Positions 1 to 10,807 of a DNA stretch of 64,000 nucleotides are shown here, one piece after another; the first letter of the stretch is position 1, and every line of letters starts with the position of its first letter. The stretch lies in contig RPFO01000076.1 in the NCBI GenBank assembly GCA_009746045.1, forward strand, positions 994,114-1,058,113, given 5' to 3'. Under the pieces are notes generated by a model, which was not told where the DNA came from, did no database searches, and saw only the letters and a list, made by a program, of their open reading frames with translations. The stretch is from Mesostigma viride. Taxonomy: Eukaryota > Streptophyta > Mesostigmatophyceae > Mesostigmatales > Mesostigmataceae. The position numbers and the translations under genes were made by a program.

Positions 1-472
1 AGGGGCCGGTGCAGTCGCGCCGCGCTGCGTACTTTATAGCTGGTTGAGATATTGTACTCATGCGTGGATTCTGTAGCCTGGCGAGGGTCGATGTCGACCC
101 GAGGATCTTGTGTGGACTGCATGTTTCGGAGTTCTCTGGAAGGTCGGCGCCATGTCGGCGCCTCTTGCCAGCTTGGTGGCAGACCTAGGTGAAATTGGTC
201 CGAGGACGAGAGTCTCGTCCTCTTGGTTCGATGAATGTAAAGTGCGATGAAGCCTACACACTGAACCTGGGGCACTTATCCATTTGTAATTGGTATTGCT
301 AGCCATTATAAGTGTGTATTAAATAGCTTGACACCAAGTCGCGGTGCCAGATATCTCACGACCCCAGTCGTGAAGCGCAATCTGCATTAGGCCACCTTGA
401 TTCTTCCTATTACCGGCACAGTTGATCTTTCGCGACGTAGCTCAGGCTAGGTGTCTGGGCTGGCACGTTACA
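1..472 (+). repeat. 5' LTR, partial
   Basis: Matches 5554-6027 with a 2-bp indel near 120 and a few substitutions, and ends in GGCACGTTACA exactly as the 3' LTR does. The first ~207 bp of this LTR lie before the window. Confidence 0.9.
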
Positions 473-490
473 CTGGTTATCGGAGGTTTG
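473..490 (+). promoter_or_regulatory. Primer-binding site
   Basis: CTGGTTATCGGAGG directly follows the LTR end. The large minus-strand element has CTGGAATCGGAGG at the same place after its own LTR, which supports a shared tRNA primer. It is near but not identical to the usual initiator-Met primer site. Confidence 0.6.
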
Positions 491-1772
491 TGTTGCTGGC
501 TAGGTTAGCTAACTCTCGCAGAGAGAGCTAGTGTAGCCAGTCAGGAAGACCAAGGCGGAGCTTGGTGTAGATAGAGGTTCCGTTATTCAACGACCGCTGG
601 ACAGGTCGGCGGCAATCCCGCAAGGGATTCAACGACAACCTAGACGGCGAGCGGCCAGTAAGGAATACTCGGCGGGGTCAGCAGCGATCCCGTGGTGTTG
701 GGCTGTCGACGGTAGCGGCTAAAGCCCCAGTTTTCAACGACACCCGGTGGCGGCCAGAGCTCCGGCTTTCAACGACACCAGGTGGCGGCCAGAACTCAGG
801 GTTTTCAACGATACTGACGGCAGTAAGGCATCGGTAAAGCAATATATATAAGTCCTTCTTGTCCTTCCCGTCTTACCCACGCGCGTAGAAACGGGGTTTC
901 TGTTTTCTGTCGTGCTCTTTATTCATGTTTGTGCTTGTTGGTGAATGGGTCGCCCCGGAGGCAGACCTTCGTGAGCCGTGGGCGGACCCCCGGAGGGCAA
1001 CGCTGCTTACAGCTCGAGGGTAGTTACCGGCTGGCCGTTGCCTTACTGTGTTGCCGGTAGCTGTACCTCAACGTTTTTCGTACTGTCTGTGAACGTCCTG
1101 TTTCTGCCTTGTGTTTCTCTCTCGCTGTGAGCACGTCACCTGCACGTAGAGGTATCCTGGGTGGGCTTTCCTCCCTTCTTTCCCCTCCTTGCATTGCATG
1201 CTTCAATACCGTGTGATATTGCTTTATACCTAATCGGTAGTTCATGGGAACCTCTCGCAGCAGACGTAATAATGAAGGAGGATATAGACGTATTAATCAA
1301 GGAGGTAGATCCCAATACCTATCATATGCAGTAGCACACGACGGGGCCACATGCCAACCAGGAATTTTCTACAGTTGGGCTGCGTGTAGTAATCATATTA
1401 AGGATAAAGTCTGACACCCAGCGTCGTTAGCTAGGTAGCAGGGATTTAATACATTAGCGGAGGCAGATCAGTTTATTAAGGATAATATGCCCCTCCCAGA
1501 AGGGCTGCACCAGCATAGGAGTGTCACCCAGATCCCAGCACAGGATGTGTTGCGTGCACTGCAGCAGCTTCACCTGGGCCCATCCTCTAGGGCATAAGCA
1601 CCACTCTCACTACTAGATACCAGTATACAGTGATACTGCCTACTAGCTCAGCTACAATAATTAGCAGATAATATATAATTACTATAAGAAGCATTAGTTG
1701 TGGCTTCCTCTTCTCTCTCTTGCTTGCCTGTGTTGGGGAGGTACTCGTGCTGGTACGGTACTAGGGCCCAAA
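491..1772 (+). other. Untranslated leader of the gypsy-like element
   Basis: No coding frame seen. Positions 731-808 hold short direct repeats of TTTCAACGACACC followed by GGTGGCGGCCAGA, with related TTCAACGAC words from about 595. Such leaders usually carry packaging and dimerisation signals, but nothing here proves that. Confidence 0.5.
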
Positions 1773-2113
1773 ATGCCCTCTAGGAAGCGAGGTGGTGGTA
1801 ATGCACAGCCCCCGAAGGGCCGTAGAGAGACACAGTCCCCGGAGGACAATAGCAGGGAAGAACAAGAAATAGCTAGCACATCTAGTCGGAGTTCCAGTGG
1901 GTCCCGGAGATCCGAGGCAGCCGCTAGGGTTACCGCAGAACGGCAGACGACCCTGGAGTCGCAGCTAGAGCAAGCTGCCCTAGGGTTTGATCAGCAACAG
2001 CAGTCGCCGCAGCGACAGCCTCAGTCTCAGCAGTCGCCGCAGCGACAGCCTCAGTCTCAGCAGTCGCCGCAGCGACAGCCTCAGTCTCAGCAGTCTCCGC
2101 CGTCGCGACAGAC

Positions 2114-2148
<35 letters not shown>

Positions 2149-3773
2149 GACAGCAGACGCAGCAGACGCAGCAGCAGCAGCAGCGACAGCGACATCAGAC
2201 GCAGCAGCATCCGCGACCGCTATCGACCCAGCATATGGGCAATTGGGACAGGGTACCTCCTACGCAGCGACCCCCTTCCGTGGAAGAGGTGCAGGAGGAG
2301 GAGGACGTAGAGGACGCAGGTAGCTCAACTGCCAGCTCTCCGTTCGTACCCCCGCCTGCTGCTCTTGTGGATCGGTACTACCCGGCGATGTACGCGCGCG
2401 GTAGCGCGCGTCTGATCCATGCATGGGCCGGGCGTGGACGGGGGGGGTCGGGGCCGGAGCCCGGGCGGGTCCCTCGTCGGGTATCCTTTGGGTCTTACGA
2501 GCGAGAGTCCAGGCCCCCGCATAGAGTGCCAGGATCGTCGGCCTACGTCCACGGCGACCCATGGGACGATGGACAAGCTCCTCCTGGCCCATTCCCCACC
2601 GCACCACCATACACCCCCGCCAGGAGCGCGCCCACGAATGTCAACTTCAGTCGGCTGCGCTTGGACGACCCTGGCTACGAGCATCCCACGTCGGTCCGCG
2701 TGCGGCGCGAGTCGGACCGCTTCGCCTTTCGGCGGCAATCTGACGCCTACGCACCCCGACGTGGGACTGGCGACTATGCAGCTTGGCGCGCGGCGGACGC
2801 TCTCGTATCCCGGCGCGAGTATGCCCAGTATGCCCCCTCCCATGGGTCCCATTATGAAGCGTGGGCGAGGCGCCAACAGCCCCCCACCTTTTCTAGTCCC
2901 GCGTACTGCGAGACGGGCGGGCCCCTGGGAGAGCCGGTCAAGGCCCCGCCCCTGCCAGATTTCAAGGCGGTGCCCAAGCTCCACGCGGGCATGAGTCCCC
3001 GCGAGATCGACGAGTGGGCTCGTATGTGGCAGCAGCTGTACACAGTATGGTGTGAACACAACGAGTGGCAGCTGGCTACCAAGGTGCTGATCCCGTACGT
3101 GGTGGTGAAGTGTATGGACCCATCAGTAGTCGGGATGCTTAACGTCGAGAGTGTGGCGGCTCAGTCATACCCGCAGACGGTTGAGGAACTGCTGGCGCGC
3201 ATCCGGCGCAAGCTCATCCCTCCCGGCTATCGACTGACTGAGCGGTTTGAGTTCGGCCGCCTACGTCAGGGCAACACTGACTTGGCGGAGTTCCTCACCA
3301 CCTTTGACTCCTTTGCGGCGCGGCTGACCGGCGACCTGACGTGGACCGAGTACAAGATTCGGTTTCTGGAGGCTATTCACCCTGACCTCCTGGACGAGGT
3401 TACGAAACACTACGCGGAGGTCCCCTGGGAACGCCTGGACATCCATGCCGTCCAGCAGTACCTTCTCCAAGTGGCCGACATCATCACGCGCCGGCGCTCA
3501 GCCAGCCCGCGGGAAGTTGAACCCGTCCGGGAGGAGGAATCCGAGGACGATGAGGTGCCAACCACGCACCTACACACCATCGACGTGTCCAAGGCCCGCT
3601 GCTTCAGGTGCAACGAGATCGGACACCTCAAGAAGGACTGCCCGCGACTCAAGACGCGCACACGTGTTCCTGCGTGGTCCCACAAGTTCCAGCAAGGCCC
3701 CCCGGATGACGACGACCAGCGCGCGGACGCGCGGTCCCCTGGGGAAGGGGAGGGATCCCACACTCAGGTTTGA
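1773..3773 (+). CDS. Gag polyprotein with zinc knuckle
   Basis: Structural protein that assembles the cytoplasmic particle in which the element RNA is copied. The frame is open from 1698, but the first ATG is at 1773 (MPSRKRGG), giving 666 residues. Order: basic/polar N-terminus; a Gln/Arg-rich tract at about residues 74-151 (CAG/CGACAG repeats); a disordered Arg/Pro/Tyr-rich region; the retrotransposon gag domain at about 393-570 (PLPDFK, MSPREIDEWARMW, EYKIRFLEAIHPDL); and a CCHC knuckle at about 610-623 (CFRCNEIGHLKKDC). It is longer than usual for gypsy gag because of the Gln-rich N-terminus. The domain from PLPDFK onward is clearly homologous to the minus-strand fragment at 24635-25475. 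The stop is followed by no usable pol frame. Confidence 0.85.
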
Positions 3774-5331
3774 TCCCTCAGTGCGTTGGAACCTCTCGGC
3801 CCTCCTGTGGTCGTGGCGGAGTACCTATACCACACACGTGACCAGCAGGAGGAGGCGGAGGAGGCCGACGTATACACGGTCACTTCCCCCGGGAGACGTG
3901 ATGGTCGCAGTTAGTGTTGGTGCCTGTGTCATTCTACCAAACTAGCTGCGGGCCATTGGTGCCTCTCGCTAATACGTTTCCCGGACGACATCTTCGGACG
4001 CGATCCCAGTTGGCAGCGTTGTCTGTGTAATTCAGCCCCTGGGCGCCTTCCGCTGTGGTTGACTCGACATCAGGTGTCTTGCAGACGGGATGACGAGTTC
4101 AGCGCTTGCGCGCGCATCTCCGCACACGCGTGTAGGCAAGACGTGATTCAGCTTGGTGGTCCTCCCTCAGTGCATCGACCACATCGGATAGTTCTGCACG
4201 CGAGCACCTCCCGTAGTCGCTGATGACGACTGCCGTGATCCGTATTTTGGCCTTTGCTCGGCGGTGGCGTTTACAACGCTGTCACATGCTGGCGCGTGCG
4301 CGCCCCGCGGACCACTTTTGCGCACCCCAACTGTTGCGTGCCCGCCACTGTGCATGGTCGCGCGCAACGTGTCCGCCACGCGCGTATAACTATCCCAGTT
4401 GTGATAAGCATCGTCGCCTGCAGTGGCGCATCCGGTAGTATTGTTATCGGTCGACCCCATCAATTGGGTTGTCTTGGCGTTGAGTGGTGTGCGCCTCTGA
4501 TTCGGGCCGTTGGCGGAATTTTATATGCTGCCGCGGCCTTGCACTAGCGCGGTCGCCAGGGAGGGCAGCGGTGAGAGGAAAATTGATGGATTTGTGGGAA
4601 GTGGGGGAGATTCCAGGATGGATTATGGGGGTTCCTGTTCCTGCTGTTCCAGTCCAGAGATCCAGAGTTTCCAGTCACATTGCCCTGTGATTTGTTCCAG
4701 TTTCCAGTGGTGCCTCATGTGATGAGGGCACGGTATTATGTTAGGCTTGACCTGGGGTAGGTAGCCGGCCTTAGGCCAACCTGGACCTGGTTCTTAGTGT
4801 AAGGTCCCGGTAGATAGGACAAACGTGGGAGTCGGAAGGTGGACACTATAGGAATGACTTCGTGGTGGGAAGACAGCCAGTAGGCAAGGTGGAGCGCCCC
4901 ACACCTATAATGCCAATGGATGCCCTGTACCGTCAGTACTGGGAATATCCCCGCCGTCTGGAGCAGTCTCTAGTCATGGAAGCCCCGCCATGGCGAAAAA
5001 GTCAAACGAGCTGTTCATTCAGGCGACTGTTAACCCACGCGGAGAAGTTTCTGTGGTCAAAACCCGAAAGCCCTCACGTGATAGGATCTGGTTTCCTCCC
5101 TTTGGCCTATAGAGAGACGTTGACTACGTCAAGACTTGTCCTTGTGTGGCGAGTTTTGGGGGAATTGGTTTTACTGGCCCGTTGGAGAACAAGGGTTGGG
5201 ACATAGTACCCCTATGGTCAACCTACGGCCGCGATGATCAGCGACCGATTGGCTACTCAGAATTAATCGTTGCGTGTGTTTTCTTTTCCTGTGCTTCTTC
5301 ACCTCTATGACGGTAGAGGCTACCGTCCCCT
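3774..5331 (+). other. Non-coding region between gag and 3' LTR
   Basis: Occupies the place of pol. Short open frames exist, but none shows protease, RT, RNase H or integrase motifs. A brief Glu/Arg-rich stretch in another frame just after the gag stop may be the relic of a gag-pol junction. Otherwise I see nothing recognisable here. Confidence 0.6.
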
Positions 5332-5346
5332 GGGGAGGGGGAGGAG
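5332..5346 (+). promoter_or_regulatory. Polypurine tract
   Basis: GGGGAGGGGGAGGAG lies immediately upstream of the TGTTGC start of the 3' LTR, the expected position of the plus-strand primer. Confidence 0.85.
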
Positions 5347-6027
5347 TGTTGCGGGCCCGACCCTTGGAACGGGCGCAACAATGGAATAAATTATGTATTT
5401 TGGCTTGTTGTCATAGTCCGTAGGACTTTGGGACTCATTTCGGGACTTAATTTGGGAATTGTCCCTTGGTCAGGACTTTTGTATGGAACTTTATGATAGT
5501 TTGTGTGATTCGGACCAGTTATTTTGGGCCTAGGTTGATGTATGCGATCTTCTAGGGGCCGGTGCAGTCGCGCCGCGCTGCGTACTTTATAGCTGGTTGA
5601 GATATTGTACTCATGCGTGGATTCTGTAGCCTGGCGAGGGTCGATGTCGACCCGAGGATCTTGTGTGGACTGCACATGTTTCGGAGTTCTCTGGAAGGTC
5701 GGCGCCATGTCGGCGCCTCTTGCCAGCTTGGTGGCAGACCTAGGTGAAATTGGTCCGAGGACGAGAGTCTCGTCCTCTTGGTTCGATGAATGTAAAGTGC
5801 GATGAAGCCTACACATTGAACCTGGGGCACTTATCCATTTGTAATTGGTATTGCTAGCCATTATAAGTGTGTATTAAATAGCTTGGCATCAAGTCGCGGT
5901 GCCAGATATCTCACGACCCCAGTCGTGAAGCGCAATCTGCATTAGGCCACCTTGATTCTTCCTATTACCGGCACAGTTGATCTTTCGCGACGTAGCTCAG
6001 GCTAGGTGTCTGGGCTGGCACGTTACA
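5347..6027 (+). repeat. 3' LTR (681 bp)
   Basis: Begins TGTTGCGGGC after the polypurine tract and ends GGCACGTTACA. Bases 6028-6032 (TGCAG) are the expected right-hand target duplication; the left one is outside the window. Confidence 0.9.
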
Positions 6028-6686
6028 TGCAGCGACTTGAGAAAGTCGCCCATGGCCATCCGATCTGCGACGAAGAATCCCTTGGCCATGGCGTCCTCCC
6101 TCAGCTTGACGAAGTCTTCAAAGGCGTGGACCACTAGCTGCCCCTTGATGGGCTTGTAGTCCAGGTATTCTTGCTTCAGGTGGGACCCATCTATGGTCCT
6201 CTTGTCACTCAGGAACACCCTGAGTCGCGTCATAAACGCCGCCCAGGTGTCCCCCGCCGCGTGTCGCTCCCGAACAAACTTGAACAGCCGCCTCGCCGAC
6301 TGCCTTATGTAGGCACTAGACGCCAGGATGCGAAGCTTGTCACAGCCGGTGTATATCTCCGTGTACAGGTTCATGTCCTCTAACATCCTCTCAGCGTCCC
6401 GGGGCTGCCAATTGTCCTTGATGGACTGAAACTGGCCTAGCACCGCGTACCCCTCAGCCACGGTCGGTCGCTTAGGCGCCGCTTGATCTGCGGCTGGCGC
6501 GTTCTGACCGCCCTGAGATCCTTGGCTCTGATCATCTGGCACCGCAGCCTGGTCTCCCAGCGCCTGGCCGTCCCCGCGTCCATCGCGTCCACCGCGTCCA
6601 TCGCGTCCATCTCGTCCATCCATCCCAGCGCCGCGCCGCGCAAAGCCCATAAAGCGTGCTTGTTGGTCAATAGCTCCCTCATCCAT
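6028..6686 (-). pseudogene. Gag-like protein, truncated by LTR element insertion
   Basis: An ATG at 6686 opens a frame with an N-terminal low-complexity segment of repeated Asp-Gly-Arg, a Gln/Asp-rich linker, and then a helical region (residues ~75-215, with AERMLEDMNLYTEIYTG, RRLFKFVRERHAAGDTWAAF and AFEDFVKLREDAMAKGFF) that looks like a retroelement capsid. The authentic frame ends about DFLKSLH where the 3' LTR of the gypsy-like element begins at 6027; the last residues of the open frame are read from the LTR. No zinc knuckle remains. The family is not recognised with certainty; a retroelement gag is my inference from composition and context. Confidence 0.55.
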
Positions 6687-6689
6687 GAT

Positions 6690-7654
6690 GGCCTCTGTTC
6701 AGATCTGCTACAGCCAGCCAAGTGGCCATTGAAGCAGCAATTAAAGCAATATAAGCTACTGAACAAGAAAGGAAAGTGCCAAGTGTTACCACTCAGGCAA
6801 GACCTGGCACCACGGTTGGCCCCAGGCGCGTCCTGGTTCTCCTTGTCGCTGTCGCTGTCGCTGTCGCTCACCACAATCAGCTCTGGCACCCTGCTACCCG
6901 CTGCGCCGTCGTCGACCCGCTGTCGGCCCGCGATGACAGAATCGTCACCGTTGGTATAGTAGACAGGTGACAACCCGTCGTTGGCACCCCGCGGATTGTA
7001 TCTTGGCACCTCGTGGTCGCCAAGTGCCTCGTCGCCTAGCCCAGCGACGCCCCTTGCTCCCAACTCAAAGTCACTACCGTAACCAAGAGGGGCAAACTCT
7101 TCCCAACGCGTCACACGAACGCGAAGGGGTTGGGGCAGTTCCTGAAAAGGAACCCTTGCTCGCTCCGGAAACCTGCCGACTCTTGCCGCGCGCTGTCCTC
7201 CGGTGATGTCTTCCGCTGTCGCCCCGACCTCTGCAAGCCGCCTGTAATGCTCCGCTCCGCGTCGTTCACGCCTAACTGGTCCCGCTGCAACACCCTCGTC
7301 GCCGATTACGCCTGCGACAGTACGTGGTACACCCGCAACCGCTGCTACCGGCACGAACTCGTGTCGCACTGCGCCAACTGCCTCCGCAGCCTCTCCTCGC
7401 CTCGCCGCCAACTCCGACCGCACCCGCTCAGCTACTGCTGTAATCACCGTCTGGATGCCGACCAAACCGTGAAGCTCTTGCTCGAGGTCGTCGATGCTCC
7501 GGTGCTCCGGAATGACGATGGTTTGAACGTGCCGCAGAATTCGCTCCCAATCTTCGACCTGGTCGTCGACGAATTGCACGAAGCTGCGATTAACAGGCGG
7601 ACGATCACCGGACGAGCTCCTCGCGTCGTCAACGCTGCACACCGCAACCAGCAA
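6690..7654 (-). CDS. Hypothetical ORF upstream of the truncated gag-like gene
   Basis: A long stop-free frame of about 320 residues without an obvious ATG (TTG at the upstream edge). It contains amphipathic stretches (DWERILRHVQTIVIPEHRS, DDLEQELHGLVGIQTVIT), Arg/Glu/Ala-rich helices and a Ser-Asp repeat (SDSDSDSDKENQ) near 6840. It runs into the region upstream of the ATG at 6686 in a different frame. It may be a separate ORF of the same element or the N-terminal part of its gag joined by splicing (GGTAAC near 6773 and TTCAG near 6744 are possible splice signals). No function is recognised. Confidence 0.4.
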
Positions 7655-8394
7655 CGACCCTCCTGGCCGCTCCGCTGAGACTGGTTGTAATTTGAGTTAA
7701 CGTTCCTAGCAAACGCAATGTGAAGGATATGGTTGCAATGCAGCAATGTGTGAATATGGTTGGAAACGGAGCTTTGTTAAAATTGGATAATGTTACAGCG
7801 CTCACACACTTGAGGCTTGTACACGCGCTTGCCAAGTCAAGGCACAACACGTGAGGCGGGCTCGCAAGAGATATGCCCAATTGGCACTGGCCTATTGTTT
7901 ATATACTTGTGCACTGTGCTTGCTAGTCCTGAGCAGCCTAGGAGGCCTGCTCAGTAATAACACCCCCGGTACAGTATTCACTACCTGTACAGCGCCCAGT
8001 TCCTATACAGTAGGTCTGCCATACAGGCACAGTGACCACAGAGTACAGTCACCACAGTGATTATTGCATCTGCACCTAGAAGTCCAGGACTAGGCCTGCG
8101 GTACCACCAGACCACAGGTTAAGGTTCCTATTTCCTGCGTACGACGTATTAACCCAATACCGTCGTAGGCTCAGCACCTACTTCCTGTCAGCCCAGGAAT
8201 TACTGTCGACCCCATATGTCGTCGGCAAATATTCACGTCCGACTTAGAAGAACAGCCGGCTCGCGCTCGCGCGCGACCGGGAAGTCGGAACGCCATAACT
8301 TTCTTGATACTTGTCGGAATGAACTCGTTCCGGTGCCGCTGGAATCGCAGAGAAATGCCGAATCAGGATCACGCCAATGCGCTTGGCGTTAACT
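7655..8394. other. Non-coding flank between two retroelements
   Basis: No gene seen. Contains a hairpin-forming CTGAGCAGCC / GGCCTGCTCAG at about 7930-7956 and short repeats of ACAGT. Probably the 5' region of the minus-strand gag-like element that ends at 6028, but no LTR pair is visible. Confidence 0.4.
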
Positions 8395-8399
8395 CATAC
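8395..8399. repeat. Target-site duplication CATAC (left)
   Basis: Same 5 bp as at 16516-16520, on the other side of the copia-like element. A 5-bp duplication is normal for LTR elements. Confidence 0.8.
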
Positions 8400-9102
8400 T
8401 GTCAGGAAAATGACCAAAAACTTCTCCTAGCTTGCACAATAAATGCTGGCTATCGGAGGAAAGTTCCGGTACTTGAAGACCTTTGACTTATGGACAAAAA
8501 TGAGGCGAATTCATTGGTAATATTCGTTTAATCATTGATCCAACATAGTCTAGGCTGCGGCCATGGGGCGGCCAGCTGCCATAGCTTAGCATGTCAAGGC
8601 TTACAGGACAAATTGCCAGAGCAACATCATGTGGAAAAAGCACACCGTCCCTATAGCCGTCGATTTAGGAAAAAATCTACGGCACAGTTAGGGTGCAGGC
8701 CAGCCGCCACACAAAACGTGGGTGGCTTGCATCAACACAGACATGATGCGTTGGGTCACTAGTATGCAAGTACAAGGACATTGCGCCTCCAGGGCAGCAC
8801 TTAGTGAAAAAAGGGGTCGGCGCGAAGCGCGGATCCTGGCAAATTTGTACGACGGCTACAGTACCGGCAGGACAGTGCTCGGTACGTTACGGATGACAGC
8901 AAACAGTGCTGGAAATATATTGAGTGCCGATTTATACTACATCGGACTTTGACCACGTGGACTGAAAATATAAGTGTCGTCTGAAAAAGATTCCGTCACA
9001 CTAGTACAGATTCATCTACGCGTAAGCGTCTCGGCCATATATTGTAAATCGGCCGTAACTGTTCAGCGTAAGAAAGCCATCGGACAGAATATAATTCTAA
9101 CA
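8400..9102 (-). repeat. 3' LTR of copia-like element (703 bp)
   Basis: Nearly identical to 10808-11498. It also preserves the unoccupied target sequence ACAGAATATAATT (from 9084), into which YR copy A inserted in the other LTR. Confidence 0.9.
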
Positions 9103-9115
9103 CACCCCCTTGGTC
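9103..9115 (-). promoter_or_regulatory. Polypurine tract of copia-like element
   Basis: On the minus strand ACCAAGGGGGTG immediately precedes the TGTTAG start of the 3' LTR. A second CACACCCCCTTG copy about 45 bp further in (about 9150) may be a duplicate tract. Confidence 0.75.
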
Positions 9116-9280
9116 GATGGCTGAAACTGACGGGCAAAATAAAACAAACACACCCCCTTGCCCACAGAGAAGACACGGCAAGTCTATAACTAGGGGGGTA
9201 CAGGACACCCCGGGGCCCATAAGACCATCACAGGTCAGACTCGCCAGATTAACTCAAAACAGGACAGAGGAGATAAAACT

Positions 9281-10189
9281 TTACAGCTGGGTAGCTAAGT
9301 CATCATTGGCCTCGGCCATTGTGTTAAAACAGAAACCAGGTGGTACGGCTCCAGCCTCCTGAGTGAGGTGTGCCTTGTCCTGGTTGTCACGCGGCCGGAG
9401 GTTGGGATACTTGCGGTAACAGGTCTCCTGGAGATGCCCAGGCCGACGGCAGAAGGTGCACCGCTTCTTACCACCCCCTGAGGAAGTAGCGTACGCGGCG
9501 CCCTCGGTGTGGGTAGCAGGGTCCACGGGCTTGTTGGTAGGTTTGGCAGAGGGATCCCGGGGCGTCAGCAGGTCGTCAATCTCAAATACTAGGTCACGGA
9601 TCTGGTGGAGGGTCATGCCAGGTGTGCGGCGGGCGGCCATGGCCGCGCGGTGCGCGGTCGACAGCCCAGCCAGAAGGCAGTCCTTCCACTCATCCCAGGT
9701 AACCATAACGCCCGCGTCCTCCAGGTCCTGTTTCATCATCATACCACGGGACCAGTACTTTGGTGCAGTCTCATTCTGCAGGATGGCAATCCGGTATAGT
9801 TGACGCTTCTTTTCCAGCTTATACGACTCGGTCAAATACGGCTGGCGAATGGTAGACTTTAAATGCTTATAGACGGCGCTTACAGTAGGGGGGTCAACAG
9901 TGCGGGCCTCGCGGATGGCCTGTCCCTTAAGAATAGCAAGCAAGGTGGATCGCAGAAGCTTGTCGGCCGCCTTGACGTGCTCCAGGGACATATCAGCACT
10001 ACCATCTAACACCCCCAGCACCCCCTGGGCATCACAGGACGCCTCCAGTATTGCCTCAAGCTCGACCCAACCCGCAAAGTCGTTGCATGGATCAAAACGT
10101 GTCACGTTCCGGAGAGATGGCTGTACGGCTCTGGCACCCACCACCATAGGATGCTCGCCAGGGTCACGAGACGCAGTTGCCCGCGACAT
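9281..10189 (-). CDS. Copia-type Gag with zinc knuckle
   Basis: 302 residues from an ATG at 10189. Residues ~30-190 fit the copia gag fold (FAGWVELEAILEA, LLRSTLLAILKGQA, YKLEKKRQLYRIAI). Residues ~240-255 hold a CCHC knuckle, CTFCRRPGHLQETC, with the C-X2-C-X4-H-X4-C spacing. It ends 178 bp before the polypurine tract, so no protease, integrase or RT was carried. The frame is intact, consistent with a recently active non-autonomous element that packages its own RNA and borrows pol. Confidence 0.85.
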   Translation of the reverse strand: MSRATASRDPGEHPMVVGARAVQPSLRNVTRFDPCNDFAGWVELEAILEASCDAQGVLGVLDGSADMSLEHVKAADKLLRSTLLAILKGQAIREARTVDPPTVSAVYKHLKSTIRQPYLTESYKLEKKRQLYRIAILQNETAPKYWSRGMMMKQDLEDAGVMVTWDEWKDCLLAGLSTAHRAAMAARRTPGMTLHQIRDLVFEIDDLLTPRDPSAKPTNKPVDPATHTEGAAYATSSGGGKKRCTFCRRPGHLQETCYRKYPNLRPRDNQDKAHLTQEAGAVPPGFCFNTMAEANDDLATQL

Positions 10190-10444
10190 GGTTCAGCTCT
10201 CCACAAAGTAGTCGCCACACCAGTACAGTGTAGTTGCAGCAGAAAGGATAGCTCCAGAAAAAAAGGTGGGACGCAGCAAACGTGACCACAACTCGGATTA
10301 AGACCAGTGACAGGGCAGGCCAGGCACCAAAAGTCACACTGGATAAGGAAACAGCCGAGTGCTGCACAGTAGCAACGCGTCACTGAGTCGCAAACAGGAG
10401 CACAGTAGGAGTGCTCACAAAATACCAACAAATGGTCTCGTTGC

Positions 10445-10678
10445 TTAGTCGATATCTGCTCCCTCACTTTGAAGGTATTGTAGGTAAGAACCAATCAGGG
10501 TATTCAGGATCACAAAATCAAGGGGACACTCCCCCTGTGGTGAATCATACGTATCCCTAATTATCTCAATAATCCAACGCCTTGCCTGTACCGGATTGAT
10601 AGCCACAGTAGCTCTCCTGCCTTGGAATTCAAAAGTTACTGTAACCAAGTCTATGCTGGGGTGATCAAGCCCAGACAT
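10445..10678 (-). CDS. Small ORF in the copia leader
   Basis: 77 residues from an ATG at 10678, placed between the primer site and gag on the same strand. It reads as a compact alpha/beta protein (DLVTVTFEFQGRRATVAINP, ARRWIIEIIRDTY) without low complexity. No family is recognised. It could be a chance frame or a leader peptide; its composition makes it worth recording. Confidence 0.35.
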   Translation of the reverse strand: MSGLDHPSIDLVTVTFEFQGRRATVAINPVQARRWIIEIIRDTYDSPQGECPLDFVILNTLIGSYLQYLQSEGADID

Positions 10679-10794
10679 GCCTAGTCATCCAAAAATTCCC
10701 AAAGAAAGCAGCAGGAAGAGAAATATGGGCCAGCAAAATTTGCAGAAGGCCGGCTTAAGACTTGTTGAGTGGTCAAAAGCGAATCGTAGCTTAT

Positions 10795-10807
10795 GCAGTC
10801 GATACCA
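10795..10807 (-). promoter_or_regulatory. Primer-binding site of copia-like element
   Basis: Minus strand TGGTATCGACTGC directly follows the LTR end. The first seven bases match the initiator-Met tRNA primer site used by most plant copia elements. Confidence 0.75.

Larger units (their letters stand above)
1..6027 (+). mobile_element. Gag-only gypsy-like LTR retrotransposon (5' end outside window)
   Basis: Two direct LTR copies (1-472 and 5347-6027) enclose a primer-binding site, one gag ORF and a polypurine tract. No protease, reverse transcriptase, RNase H or integrase frame lies between gag and the 3' LTR, so the element is non-autonomous, like the plant TR-GAG class. Its gag is homologous to the gag fragment of the large minus-strand element at 24.6-25.5 kb, and the sequence after the LTR resembles that element's primer site, so a related chromovirus probably supplied pol. 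The LTRs differ at about four positions over 472 bp by eye. It is inserted in antisense gag-like sequence starting at 6028. Confidence 0.85.

Noticed and set aside
2325-3059. 244-codon antisense frame in gag
   Set aside because: Lies wholly opposite the conserved gag and shows no independent features.
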